Origin: Phosphoribacter sp037045055
GTDB taxonomy: Bacteria; Actinomycetota; Actinomycetes; Actinomycetales; Dermatophilaceae
NCBI GenBank assembly: GCA_037045055.1
Contig: JBAOHJ010000002.1
Span: forward strand, 496,001 to 560,000
Direction of reading: 5' to 3'
Length of the DNA stretch: 64,000 bases
Positions 26,359 to 34,166 of this stretch are shown here, one piece after another. Both the position numbers and the translations under genes were made by a program. The stretch's first letter is position 1, and each line of letters opens with the position of its first letter. The notes beneath the pieces are model-generated. The model worked only from the letters and a program-made list of their open reading frames with translations. It was not told the origin of the DNA and did not search any database.

Positions 26359-26754
26359 GTGCCAACAGGCAGGGTCAAGTGGTACGACCCGGAGAAGGGC
26401 TTCGGCTTCCTCTCCGACGACGCCGGCGGTGACGTCTTCCTGCACGCCAACGCGCTGCCCGAGGGCGTGGCCACGCTCAAGGGCGGCACTCGGGTGGAGT
26501 TCGGGATCGTCGAGGGCCGGCGCGGCTCCCAGGCCCTGAGCGTCAAGGTCCTCGACCCGGCACCGTCGGTCGTGGCCAACCAACGGCACGCCCACCGCAA
26601 GCCCACCGAGGACATGGTCGTCATCGTCGAGGACGTCATCAAGCTGCTCGACAACGTCTCCGAGTCGCTGCGCCGGGGCAAGTACCCCGACAAGGGTGCC
26701 GCGGCCAAGGTCGCCCAGGTGCTGCGCGGCGTGGCCGCCGACCTGGAGACGTGA
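26359..26754 (+). CDS. Cold-shock domain protein with C-terminal extension
   Basis: 131 residues from the GTG at 26359 (GAGGTG nearby). The first 65 residues are a cold-shock OB-fold with RNP1 KGFGFLSDD and RNP2 DVFLHANAL, preceded by GRVKWYDPEKG; it binds single-stranded nucleic acid. The remaining ~65 residues (KPTEDMVVIVEDVIKLLDNVSESLRRGKYPDKGAAAKVAQVLRGVA) are a helical extension typical of long actinobacterial Csp proteins. A TAGGCT box (26294-26299) suggests a leader of about 50 nt that contains GGTGCACAGGCACCGGTGCC, able to form a hairpin. Its stop overlaps the DUF3027 start. Confidence 0.9.
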   Translation: MPTGRVKWYDPEKGFGFLSDDAGGDVFLHANALPEGVATLKGGTRVEFGIVEGRRGSQALSVKVLDPAPSVVANQRHAHRKPTEDMVVIVEDVIKLLDNVSESLRRGKYPDKGAAAKVAQVLRGVAADLET

Positions 26755-27527
26755 TGGCCGAGGCCAAGACCGACGCGGTCGTGCTGGGGGCCGTCGACCT
26801 CGCGCGGGCCGCCGCGCTGGGCATCGCCGAGCCGGGCTCGGTGGGTGAGCACGTCCGGGCGGTCATGTCGGGCGAGCGCCTGGCGACGCACTTCTTCGCG
26901 TGCGAGGCGGCGGCCTACCGCGGGTGGCAGTGGTCGGTGAGCGTGGCCCGCGCCCCCCGCCAGAAGCACGCGACGGTGTGCGAGACCAACCTCCTGCCGG
27001 GGCCCGAGGCGGTCCTGGCTCCCGAGTGGGTGCCGTATGCCGCGCGCATCGCCCCGGGCGACCTCGGCGCGGGCGACGTGCTGCCCTACCGCGAGGTCGA
27101 CCCCAACCTGCAGGCCGGGTTCGAGGCCACCGGCGACGAGGAGGCCGATCGGCTGGCGCTGGCCGAGCTGGGCCTGGGTCGCATCCGGGTGCTGTCCGCG
27201 CAGGGGCGCGAGGCAGCCGCGCAGCGGTGGTACGACGGCACCCACGGGCCTCGGGCCGAGGTCGCCGAGAAGGCTCCCGACCGGTGCCTGGCATGCGGGT
27301 ACCTGCTGCCGATGGCCGGGGCGTTGCGCCTGGCGTTCGGGGTGTGCGCCAACGAGTGGTCGCCCTCGGACGGGCGGGTGGTCAGTCTCGACCACGGCTG
27401 CGGGGCGCACAGCGAGGTCGACGCCGAGCCGGCCGGCCACGCTCCGGCCGCCTCGCCCATCGTCGACGACTTCGCCGTCGAGCTGGTCGATCGGGGCGAG
27501 ATCGCGCCCAGCCCGGCGCCGGGCTGA
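26754..27527 (+). CDS. DUF3027 family protein
   Basis: 257 residues, actinobacteria-specific and of unknown function. Conserved features visible are THFFACEAAAYRGWQWSVSVAR, ETNLLPGPEAVLAPEWVPY and a C-terminal cysteine set (CLACGYLLPM, GVCANEW, HGCGAHSE) that could bind a metal. The ATG shares one base with the stop of the cold-shock gene, and this pairing is conserved in the phylum, suggesting a common RNA-related task. The gene ends one base before the convergent DUF2530 gene. Confidence 0.85.
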   Translation: MAEAKTDAVVLGAVDLARAAALGIAEPGSVGEHVRAVMSGERLATHFFACEAAAYRGWQWSVSVARAPRQKHATVCETNLLPGPEAVLAPEWVPYAARIAPGDLGAGDVLPYREVDPNLQAGFEATGDEEADRLALAELGLGRIRVLSAQGREAAAQRWYDGTHGPRAEVAEKAPDRCLACGYLLPMAGALRLAFGVCANEWSPSDGRVVSLDHGCGAHSEVDAEPAGHAPAASPIVDDFAVELVDRGEIAPSPAPG

Positions 27528-27528
27528 C

Positions 27529-27771
27529 TCACCCGCCGGAGGCGTTGCCCCGGCCCCGACCCAGATACCCCAGGCCGAGCAGCCCCAGGCCGACCCCCGC
27601 AGCGGCGCACCACGGCCACCACGAGCGCGGCCCGGCGTGCCAGTCGGGCACGACGAGCAGGGCGAGCCCGATCACGGCCCAACCGATCGTGCCGGCCAGC
27701 ACGACGCGGGCCATGGGCACGGTCACGGCGCTCGACTCGGGATCGTGGCCCGGCGGTGATCCCGTGCTCAT
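27529..27771 (-). CDS. DUF2530 two-span membrane protein
   Basis: 80 residues with two predicted membrane helices (ARVVLAGTIGWAVIGLALLVVP and SWWPWCAAAGVGLGLLGLGYLG) and short polar ends, matching DUF2530 of actinobacteria. Function unknown. Leaderless: TAGAGT lies 6 nt before the ATG. The 109-nt interval to the next gene (divergent) carries one CGGCATAC motif at about 27836. Confidence 0.75.
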   Translation of the reverse strand: MSTGSPPGHDPESSAVTVPMARVVLAGTIGWAVIGLALLVVPDWHAGPRSWWPWCAAAGVGLGLLGLGYLGRGRGNASGG

Positions 27772-27880
27772 CCGGCCACTCTAACCGGCCGGTCGCCGCG
27801 CGCTGCGACCCCGGCGACCCGCCGACCGGGTCTGCCGGCATACAGTTTGCCGGGACGAAGCGACCGCGAAAGGGCGTGAC

Positions 27881-29083
27881 ATGGACGTACAGCCGACCGT
27901 CCAGAGGCTCATCGACAAGGGTGTACGCGTGCTCGCGCCGCACAGCCTGGACGTCGGGCCGGAGGTCGACATCGACCGGATCAGCGGCGAGGGGGTGACG
28001 ATCTACCCCGGCTGCCGGATCTACGGCGCGCACACGGTGATCTCCTCGGGCGTCACCCTCGGCCAGGAGGGCACCATCACCCTCGAGGACTGCCAGCTCG
28101 GTCGTGGGGTGTCGCTGCGCGGCGGGTATGCCGCGAGGTCGGTGTTCCTCGAGGGGGCCAGCCTGGGCTTCGCGGCGCACGTGCGGGCGGGCACGATCCT
28201 CGAGGAGGGGGTCGCCGGGCGGGCCTACGTCTCGCTCAAGCAGACCATCCTCGAGCCGTTCGTCACCCTCGGCAGCCACATCAACTTCTGCGACTGTCAC
28301 ATGTCCGGCGGTCGGTCCACCGACGAGCACAGCGAGGTCGGGTCGCAGTACGTCCACTTCAACTTCACCCCCGACGGCGACAAGACCACCTCGTCGCTGT
28401 TCGGCGACGTCCCTCACGGGGTGATGCTCGACCAGCCGCCGATCTTCCTGGGCGGGCAGGGCGGCAGCGTCGGCCCGGTGATGGTCGGCTTCGGGTCGGT
28501 CGTCTCGGCCGGCGCGGTGCAGCACGAGGACGTCGGGCCGGCGATGCGCTTCTCCGCCGGCCCGGCCGCCCGGGTCCGCGAGCACCACGCGCCCCGCTAC
28601 TACCGGGGCCTCAACGAGCTGGTCGCCAAGAACCTGCTCTACCTGGCCAACCTGCACTGCCTCACCGCGTGGTACGCCCACGTCCGCCGCCCCTTCTTCG
28701 ACACCGTCGAGTTCGGCGAGCACCTGCACCGCGGGGCACTGGAGGCCATCGACTACGACCGCCAGCAGCGGGTCGAGCGGCTCATGGCGATGCTCGGCCG
28801 GGTGCCCACCGGGAACGCGGCGGCCAAGCCGATGCGCGAGCACCTGGAGCAGGTATGCCGCGACTTCGCCGCCGCGCCCGCCGCTCCGGCCGCCGACCTG
28901 CTGGCCGCGCTGACCGCCGGAGCGCGCGCGGGCACCGGCTACGTCGAGTCGGTGAAGGCGCTGGACCCGGCGGTGCGCAAGGCCGGCACCGAATGGCTCT
29001 GCGGTCTCGTCGACGGGCTCTGGGCGCAGGCCGGCACGGTGCTGCCGGCCGTGACGAAGATCCACCGGCACGCCTTCGTGTGA
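27881..29083 (+). CDS. Left-handed beta-helix protein (GlmU/LpxA-like acyltransferase fold)
   Basis: 400 residues. Residues about 35-230 consist of hexapeptide-type turns (GVTIYPGCRIYGAHTVISSG, GTITLEDCQLGRGVSLRG, FVTLGSHINFCDCH, GPVMVGFGSVVSAGAV), so a left-handed beta-helix as in GlmU or LpxA. The GlmU pyrophosphorylase domain is absent; instead there is a long alpha-helical C-terminus (RYYRGLNELVAKNLLYLANLHCLTAWYAHVRRPFF...). Homologues are often labelled UDP-GlcNAc pyrophosphorylase, which the sequence does not support. Single gene with its own upstream region; role unknown. Confidence 0.75.
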   Translation: MDVQPTVQRLIDKGVRVLAPHSLDVGPEVDIDRISGEGVTIYPGCRIYGAHTVISSGVTLGQEGTITLEDCQLGRGVSLRGGYAARSVFLEGASLGFAAHVRAGTILEEGVAGRAYVSLKQTILEPFVTLGSHINFCDCHMSGGRSTDEHSEVGSQYVHFNFTPDGDKTTSSLFGDVPHGVMLDQPPIFLGGQGGSVGPVMVGFGSVVSAGAVQHEDVGPAMRFSAGPAARVREHHAPRYYRGLNELVAKNLLYLANLHCLTAWYAHVRRPFFDTVEFGEHLHRGALEAIDYDRQQRVERLMAMLGRVPTGNAAAKPMREHLEQVCRDFAAAPAAPAADLLAALTAGARAGTGYVESVKALDPAVRKAGTEWLCGLVDGLWAQAGTVLPAVTKIHRHAFV

Positions 29084-29155
29084 CCGTCGGCACGGCGACG
29101 CGGCATACCGCGGCGGTGCCGGAAGGGATCCGGGCCGGCCAGTAGCCTGACAGGC

Positions 29156-30637
29156 ATGGCGCAGACCTCCGTGGATGCCCGCGTTCCCACCAGCGGGCTG
29201 GACCGGTATTTCAGGATCAGCGAGCGCGGCTCGAGTGTCGGGCGGGAGGTCCGTGGCGGGTTCGTCACGTTCTTCACGATGGCCTACATCGTCGTGCTCA
29301 ACCCGCTCATCATCGGCACGGTGCCCGACGGCACCGGCGCGTTCCTCGGGGGCGGCTCGGCGCCCAAGCTCGCGCTCGTCGCGGCGGCGACCGCCCTCGT
29401 CGCCGGGGTGATGACGATCGTCATGGGGGTCGTGGCCAACTACCCGCTGGCCCTGGCCACCGGCCTGGGGTTGAACGCGTTCGTCGCCTACGGCATCGCC
29501 AAGCTGCCCCAGATGACCTGGGCCGACGCCATGGGCCTGATCGTCATCGAGGGCATCGTCATCACCGTGCTCGTGCTCACCGGATTCCGCACGGCCGTCT
29601 TCCACGCCGTGCCGGCGCAGCTGAAGACCGCCATCTCGGTGGGCATCGGGCTGTTCATCACGCTCATCGGGCTGGTCGACGCCGGGTTCGTGCGCAAGGC
29701 GCCCGCGGTGCCGGTCGAGATGGGCATCGGCGGGGTGCTCTCGGGCTGGCCGCTGCTCGTCTTCGTCGTCGGGCTGGCCGCGATCATCGGGATGCACCTG
29801 CGCCACGTCAAGGGCGCCATCCTCTACGGCATCGTCGGGGCCACCGTCCTGGCCATCGTCGTCCAGGCGGTGTTCGAGGTCGGGGCCCAGACCGACGCCA
29901 CCGGCAAGGTCGTCAACCCCACCGGCTGGGGGCTCAACGTGCCGGCCCTGCCCGAGCGGGTCGTGGCCACGCCCGACTTCGGGCTGCTCGGGCAGTTCAG
30001 CCTGCTCGGCTCGTGGGGCAAGATCGGCTGGGTCTCGGTCCTGCTGTTGGTCTTCTCGCTCATGCTCGCCGACTTCTTCGACACCATGGGCACGATGGTC
30101 GCGATCGGCGGCGAGGCGGGCCTGCTCGACGCCGAGGGCACCCCGCCGAACACCGAGCGCATCCTCGTCGTCGACTCCCTCGCCGCGGTCGCCGGTGGCG
30201 CCGCGTCGGTGAGCTCGAACACGGCATACATCGAGTCGGCGTCCGGAGTCGGCGAGGGCGCGCGCACCGGGCTGGCGTCGGTGGTCACCGGGGTGCTGTT
30301 CCTGCTGGCGACCTTCCTCGCCCCGCTGGTCGCGGTGGTGCCCTACGAGGCGGCGACGCCGGCGCTGGTGGTCGTCGGGTTCCTCATGATGCAGCAGGTG
30401 CGCGGCATCGACTGGGACGATTTGGAGATCGCCGTCCCCGCTTTCCTCACCATCGTGCTCATGCCGTTCACCTACTCGATCACGGTCGGCATCGGGGCCG
30501 GGTTCGTCGCCTACACGTTCATCAAGATCGTCCGCGGCAAGGCCGGCTCGGTGCACCCGCTGATGTGGACGGTCTCCGTGCTTTTCGTCCTCTACTTCGC
30601 CATCGACCCGCTGCGCGCGTTGCTCGGGGTGCGCTGA
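29156..30637 (+). CDS. NCS2-family purine permease (AzgA-like)
   Basis: 493-residue secondary transporter with about 13 membrane segments, probably importing hypoxanthine, guanine or adenine with protons. Signatures: GRGFVTFFTMAYIVVLNP-like start (here GGFVTFFTMAYIVVLNPLI), GLGLNAFVAYG, MLADFFDTMGTMVAIGGEAGLLD, and SSNTAYIESASGVGEGARTG. It starts with ATG preceded by TAGCCT (29143-29148) 7 nt upstream, so leaderless. A PAP2-like gene follows after 12 nt and may be co-transcribed. Confidence 0.92.
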   Translation: MAQTSVDARVPTSGLDRYFRISERGSSVGREVRGGFVTFFTMAYIVVLNPLIIGTVPDGTGAFLGGGSAPKLALVAAATALVAGVMTIVMGVVANYPLALATGLGLNAFVAYGIAKLPQMTWADAMGLIVIEGIVITVLVLTGFRTAVFHAVPAQLKTAISVGIGLFITLIGLVDAGFVRKAPAVPVEMGIGGVLSGWPLLVFVVGLAAIIGMHLRHVKGAILYGIVGATVLAIVVQAVFEVGAQTDATGKVVNPTGWGLNVPALPERVVATPDFGLLGQFSLLGSWGKIGWVSVLLLVFSLMLADFFDTMGTMVAIGGEAGLLDAEGTPPNTERILVVDSLAAVAGGAASVSSNTAYIESASGVGEGARTGLASVVTGVLFLLATFLAPLVAVVPYEAATPALVVVGFLMMQQVRGIDWDDLEIAVPAFLTIVLMPFTYSITVGIGAGFVAYTFIKIVRGKAGSVHPLMWTVSVLFVLYFAIDPLRALLGVR

Positions 30638-30649
30638 GGGCGTGAGCGG

Positions 30650-31252
30650 GTGAGCTCCTCACCCGACCGAGCCGCCGCCGACCGGGTGGCCGTCGTCGTC
30701 GGCGAGGTGTTCGCGCCGCCGGTCGTCGCCGCGGCGCTGCTCGGGCTGGTCGGGGTCCGCGCGTCGGGGTCGCCGACGAGCGGGCTCGGGTGGGCCATGC
30801 TCGCCAGCGTGTTCACCTGGGGCGTCCCGTATACCGTGGTGCTCGCCGGGGTGCGCCGGGGGCGGGTTGGCGACCGGTTCATCGCCGAGCGCCGCCAGCG
30901 GATCGGCCCGATGGTGCTGGCCGTGGTCTCGACCGGGGTCGGGCTGGTGGCGTTGACGCGGCTGGGGGCACCGCGCGATCTCGTCCTCGTCGTCGTCGCC
31001 GTGCTCGCCGGCCTCGTCGTCTCGCTGGGGATCACCGCGGCGTGGAAGCTCTCCGTCCACGTCGCCGGGTTGGCCGGCGCCCTCGCGGTCGTGACGGTGC
31101 TCTACGGCCCGTGGGGCATCGGGGGCCTCCCGGTGCTGGCCCTGCTGGGCTGGGCCAGGGTGCGCCTCGGTGCCCACAGCCTGGCGCAGGTCCTGGCCGG
31201 TGCCGTCGTCGGTGCGGCCGTCGTGGGCGCGACGCTCGCCCGGATGCGGTGA
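30650..31252 (+). CDS. PAP2-superfamily-like membrane protein
   Basis: 200 residues with six predicted membrane spans. The order KLSVHVAGLAGAL (motif 2, SxH) and WARVRLGAHSLAQVLAGAVVG (motif 3, R...H) is that of lipid phosphatases, and FIAERRQRIGPM stands where motif 1 should be. The motifs are degenerate (Gln instead of the usual Asp in motif 3), so it may be a divergent or inactive member. GTG start 12 nt after the permease stop. Substrate unknown. Confidence 0.65.
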   Translation: MSSSPDRAAADRVAVVVGEVFAPPVVAAALLGLVGVRASGSPTSGLGWAMLASVFTWGVPYTVVLAGVRRGRVGDRFIAERRQRIGPMVLAVVSTGVGLVALTRLGAPRDLVLVVVAVLAGLVVSLGITAAWKLSVHVAGLAGALAVVTVLYGPWGIGGLPVLALLGWARVRLGAHSLAQVLAGAVVGAAVVGATLARMR

Positions 31253-31259
31253 GCCGCGG

Positions 31260-31697
31260 TCACCCGATGCAGAACTCGTTGCCCTCGGGGTCGGCCATGA
31301 CGACGTAGTAGAAGCCGTCGTCGGGGTGCCCGCCGGCCCGGTGGACCGCAGTGGCACCAATGGCGACCAGCTCGTCCACCCGGGCGTCGACCCTCTCGAT
31401 GCGCCGGGGCATCGAGAGGGTGTCGTCGCGGCCGGTGGGGTAGAGGTCGAGGTGCAGGCGGTTCTTGCCGCCCTTGCCCTCGGGCACCTGCTGGAACCAC
31501 ACCGGCGGGCGCAGCCCCTGCGGGTCGAAGATCCGGTCCTCGAACGCCGCCCGGCCATCGAGCCGGCCGCGGTAGTGCTCGTCCCACGTCGTCGCGGGGT
31601 GCTGCGGCGGCGTGCGGACATAGCCCAGCGCCTGCTCCCAGAACCGGGCGAGCCGGGCGGGGTCGTTCGAGTCGATCGTCAGCTGCCAGAACACCAT
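31260..31697 (-). CDS. VOC (glyoxalase/bleomycin-resistance fold) protein
   Basis: 145 residues with two beta-alpha-beta-beta-beta modules. It starts VFWQLTIDSNDPARLARFWEQALGY, has NRLHLDLYPTGRDD in the middle and ends VVMADPEGNEFCIG, all typical of glyoxalase_6-type VOC proteins. His and Glu positions at HLDL and NEFC suggest a retained metal site. Leaderless: TAACCT lies 6 nt before the ATG. Substrate unknown. Confidence 0.85.
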   Translation of the reverse strand: MVFWQLTIDSNDPARLARFWEQALGYVRTPPQHPATTWDEHYRGRLDGRAAFEDRIFDPQGLRPPVWFQQVPEGKGGKNRLHLDLYPTGRDDTLSMPRRIERVDARVDELVAIGATAVHRAGGHPDDGFYYVVMADPEGNEFCIG

Positions 31698-31831
31698 GCC
31701 GCGAGGTTAGTCCGGTGCCGCGGCGGCCGCTGGGGGTGGCGTTCGCGTCGAGCGGTGACCCGGGTGAGAATCGACCTCGTGCCCGCTGTCGTGCCCCTGG
31801 ACATCCCGCCTGCGCCCGTCAGGAGGCGCCG

Positions 31832-31921
31832 ATGAACGTCCGGTTCCGCCATCGGCTGACCCTGGCGGTCCTGGCGTTGCTCGTGCTCGCGGCGCTCGTG
31901 GCCGCGGCATACCGGCGCTGA
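31832..31921 (+). CDS. 29-residue single-span membrane peptide
   Basis: The frame has a basic start (NVRFRHR) and one hydrophobic helix (LTLAVLALLVLAALVAAAY). AGGAGG (31821-31826) is 5 nt before the ATG, which makes translation credible. The ATG overlaps the TGA of a 26-codon frame that begins at GTG 31755, giving an ATGA junction. Too short for family assignment. Confidence 0.45.
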   Translation: MNVRFRHRLTLAVLALLVLAALVAAAYRR

Positions 31922-31925
31922 CCGC

Positions 31926-33071
31926 TCAGGACAGCGCCGACACCACGTGGTCGACGCAGCGGGTCAGGGCCGTGACGTCGTCGGGCTCGACCGCCGGGAA
32001 CATCGCCACCCGCAGCTGGTTGCGCCCGAGTTTGCGGTAGGGCTCGACGTCGACCACCCCATTGGCGCGCAGGACCTTGGCTACCGCGGCGGCGTCGACC
32101 GACTCGTCCAGATCGATCGTGCCGACGACCTGGCTGCGGGCGGCGGGGTCGGCGACGAACGGCGTGGCGTATGCCGCTTGCTGCGCCCACGAGTACAGCC
32201 GGTCGGCCGAGTCGGCCGTGCGCGCCGTTGCCCAGGGCAGGCCGCCGTTGCCGTTGAGCCAGGCCAGCTGCTCGGCGACCAGGACGAGGGTGGCCACCGC
32301 CGGGGTGTTGTAGGTCTGGTCCTTGCGGGAGTTGTCGATTGCGGTCGGCAGGCTGAAGAAGTCCGGGACCCACCGGCCGGTGGCGACCACCTCGTCGACC
32401 CGCTGCAGCGCGGCGGGGGAGAACAGCGCGAGCCACAGCCCGCCGTCGGCGGCGAAGCACTTCTGCGGCGCGAAGTAGTAGACGTCCACCTCGGTGGGGT
32501 CCAGCGCCAGCCCGCCGGCGCCCGAGGTGGCGTCGACGAGCACCAGGGCGTCGGCGTCGGCGCCCTCGACCCGTCGCACCGGGGCCATGACACCGGTCGA
32601 GGTCTCGTTGTGCGGCCAGGCGTAGACGTCGGCGCCGGCTTCGGCCGCCGCCACGGGCAGGGTCCCCGGAGCGCCCGTGACGATGGTCGAGGGGCCCAAG
32701 AACGGTGCCCCGTCGGTGACGGACGCGAACTTGCCGGAGAACTCCCCGAAGGTCAGGTGGTAGGCCTTCTCCCGGACCAGACCGAACGCGGCGATGTCCC
32801 AGAACGCCGTCGCGCCGCCGTTGCCGAGGACCACCTCGTAGCCCTCGGGCAGGGCGAAGAGGGTGCGCAGCCCGTCGCGGACTTCGCCGACGAGGTTGCG
32901 CACCGGCGCCTGACGGTGCGAGGTGCCCAGCAGGCCACGGCGCGGGCCGGCGAGCGCGTCGATCTGGGCGGCGCGGACCTTGCTTGGGCCGCACCCGAAG
33001 CGCCCGTCTGCGGGCAGCAGAGTCGCGGGGATCCGGATGGCAGGGGCGGCGGTCGTCGTCACCGTGGGCAC
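31926..33071 (-). CDS. serC: Phosphoserine aminotransferase
   Basis: PLP enzyme that converts 3-phosphohydroxypyruvate to phosphoserine; in some bacteria also used in pyridoxal phosphate synthesis. 381 residues, the actinobacterial form. Landmarks: DGRFGCGPSKVR, LLGTSHRQAPV, GNGGATAFWD (PLP phosphate cup), DATSGAGGL, and YYFAPQKCFAADGGLW with the PLP lysine. GTG start at 33071. It converges on the small membrane peptide frame. Confidence 0.94.
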   Translation of the reverse strand: MPTVTTTAAPAIRIPATLLPADGRFGCGPSKVRAAQIDALAGPRRGLLGTSHRQAPVRNLVGEVRDGLRTLFALPEGYEVVLGNGGATAFWDIAAFGLVREKAYHLTFGEFSGKFASVTDGAPFLGPSTIVTGAPGTLPVAAAEAGADVYAWPHNETSTGVMAPVRRVEGADADALVLVDATSGAGGLALDPTEVDVYYFAPQKCFAADGGLWLALFSPAALQRVDEVVATGRWVPDFFSLPTAIDNSRKDQTYNTPAVATLVLVAEQLAWLNGNGGLPWATARTADSADRLYSWAQQAAYATPFVADPAARSQVVGTIDLDESVDAAAVAKVLRANGVVDVEPYRKLGRNQLRVAMFPAVEPDDVTALTRCVDHVVSALS

Positions 33072-33212
33072 CTCGTGTCGGGGAGTGTCTGGCCGCTGGC
33101 CATCCTCGCACTGGCGCCGCGCCGGCGCAGATCGGGTCCGGTCGTCGGGAACAGGACGTCCGAATCAGGCGTTGGTATCGACGTAATGTTGTAATGACGT
33201 AAGGAGCATGAC

Positions 33213-34166
33213 ATGCACAGCGACGAGAGCAACCGTCACCGTCACCGCGATCGCGGCCCCGGCCGGGGCCGCGCGGGCGGCCCGCCGTTCGGCCCGCCGC
33301 AGGACGGCCCGTCCCCCGAGGAGGGGTTCGCCGGCCCGCCCGGTATGCCGTTCGGCCCGCGCGGTCGGGGGCGCGGCCGTCGGGGTGGCCCGTTCGGACG
33401 CCCCGGCGGGTGGCAGCAGGCCGACCTGCCCGACGCCGACGACGCGGCGGACTGGTTCGCCGGGCGGCTGCCCGAGGGCTGGTTCGTCGGGACGCCCGAG
33501 GTGAGCGTCGACCGCGAGGAGATCGTCGTCGTCGGTGAGCTGCCGCCGGTCGACGGACAGTCGGACAGCCCGGCCGCCGCGGACGGGCGGATCAGCCGGT
33601 TCCGCGAGCAGACCCGTGACGAGCGCATCGCCATCGCCCTTCAGGCGCAGGCCCGTTACGGGCGCAAGGTGAGCTGGGGCGCCCGGATCGGCTCCGAGAG
33701 CCAGCTGTTCACCCACCTGGCCGTCCCGGTGATGACCCGACTGCGGCAACCGCAACGGCAGGTCCTCGACACCCTCGTCGACGCCGGGGTGGCCCGCTCC
33801 CGCTCGGACGCGCTCGCCTGGGCGGTGACCCTGGTGGGCGAGCACACCCAGACCTGGCTGGCGGACCTGCGCGCCAAGATGGCCGAGGTGGACGAGCTGC
33901 GGACCCAGGGCCCGCAGATTCTGATCGGGTCCCCCGGGGTGTCCGGCCGGCGTCGACGCGCGGCATACCGCCCCGGCGCCGCCCTCCGGCGCCCGGCGGG
34001 TCATCGGCTGGCCCGGCCCAGGAACCCGCGCGGCTCCTGCCCGGATGCCCTCAGGGCGTCTGGCCCTCGTGGGCGGCCTCGTGCGGATCGGTGTGTCGGT
34101 CCCACCCGGCGACCTGCGCGGGCAGCCGGGCCGGGACGCCGATGTAGCGCGAGGCCGGGCGGATGA
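33213..34166 (+). CDS. Uncharacterised protein, Gly/Arg-rich head and ribbon-helix-helix-like C-terminal part
   Basis: ATG at 33213 with AAGGAG 6 nt upstream. Residues 1-67 are low-complexity His/Arg/Gly/Pro. Residues 70-190 look like a folded domain (DADDAADWFAGRLPEGWF, EEIVVVGELPP, RISRFREQTRDERIAIALQAQ, then DTLVDAGVARSRSDALAWAV, which reads like a ribbon-helix-helix segment). After about residue 225 the frame is only Arg/Ala/Pro and overlaps the 3' end of the convergent citrate synthase gene by 116 bp, so the true end may be earlier through a frameshift I cannot locate. The promoter region has ACGTAATG / GTAATGACGT repeats (33180-33202), possibly an autoregulatory site. I do not recognise the family. 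Confidence 0.55.
   Translation: MHSDESNRHRHRDRGPGRGRAGGPPFGPPQDGPSPEEGFAGPPGMPFGPRGRGRGRRGGPFGRPGGWQQADLPDADDAADWFAGRLPEGWFVGTPEVSVDREEIVVVGELPPVDGQSDSPAAADGRISRFREQTRDERIAIALQAQARYGRKVSWGARIGSESQLFTHLAVPVMTRLRQPQRQVLDTLVDAGVARSRSDALAWAVTLVGEHTQTWLADLRAKMAEVDELRTQGPQILIGSPGVSGRRRRAAYRPGAALRRPAGHRLARPRNPRGSCPDALRASGPRGRPRADRCVGPTRRPARAAGPGRRCSARPGG

Noticed and set aside
27086..30556. A 1156-codon open frame on the minus strand opposite the beta-helix and permease genes
   Set aside because: Composition is Asp/His/Arg/Gly-rich with no hydrophobic core pattern, and it is exactly antisense to well-identified genes; a high-GC shadow frame.
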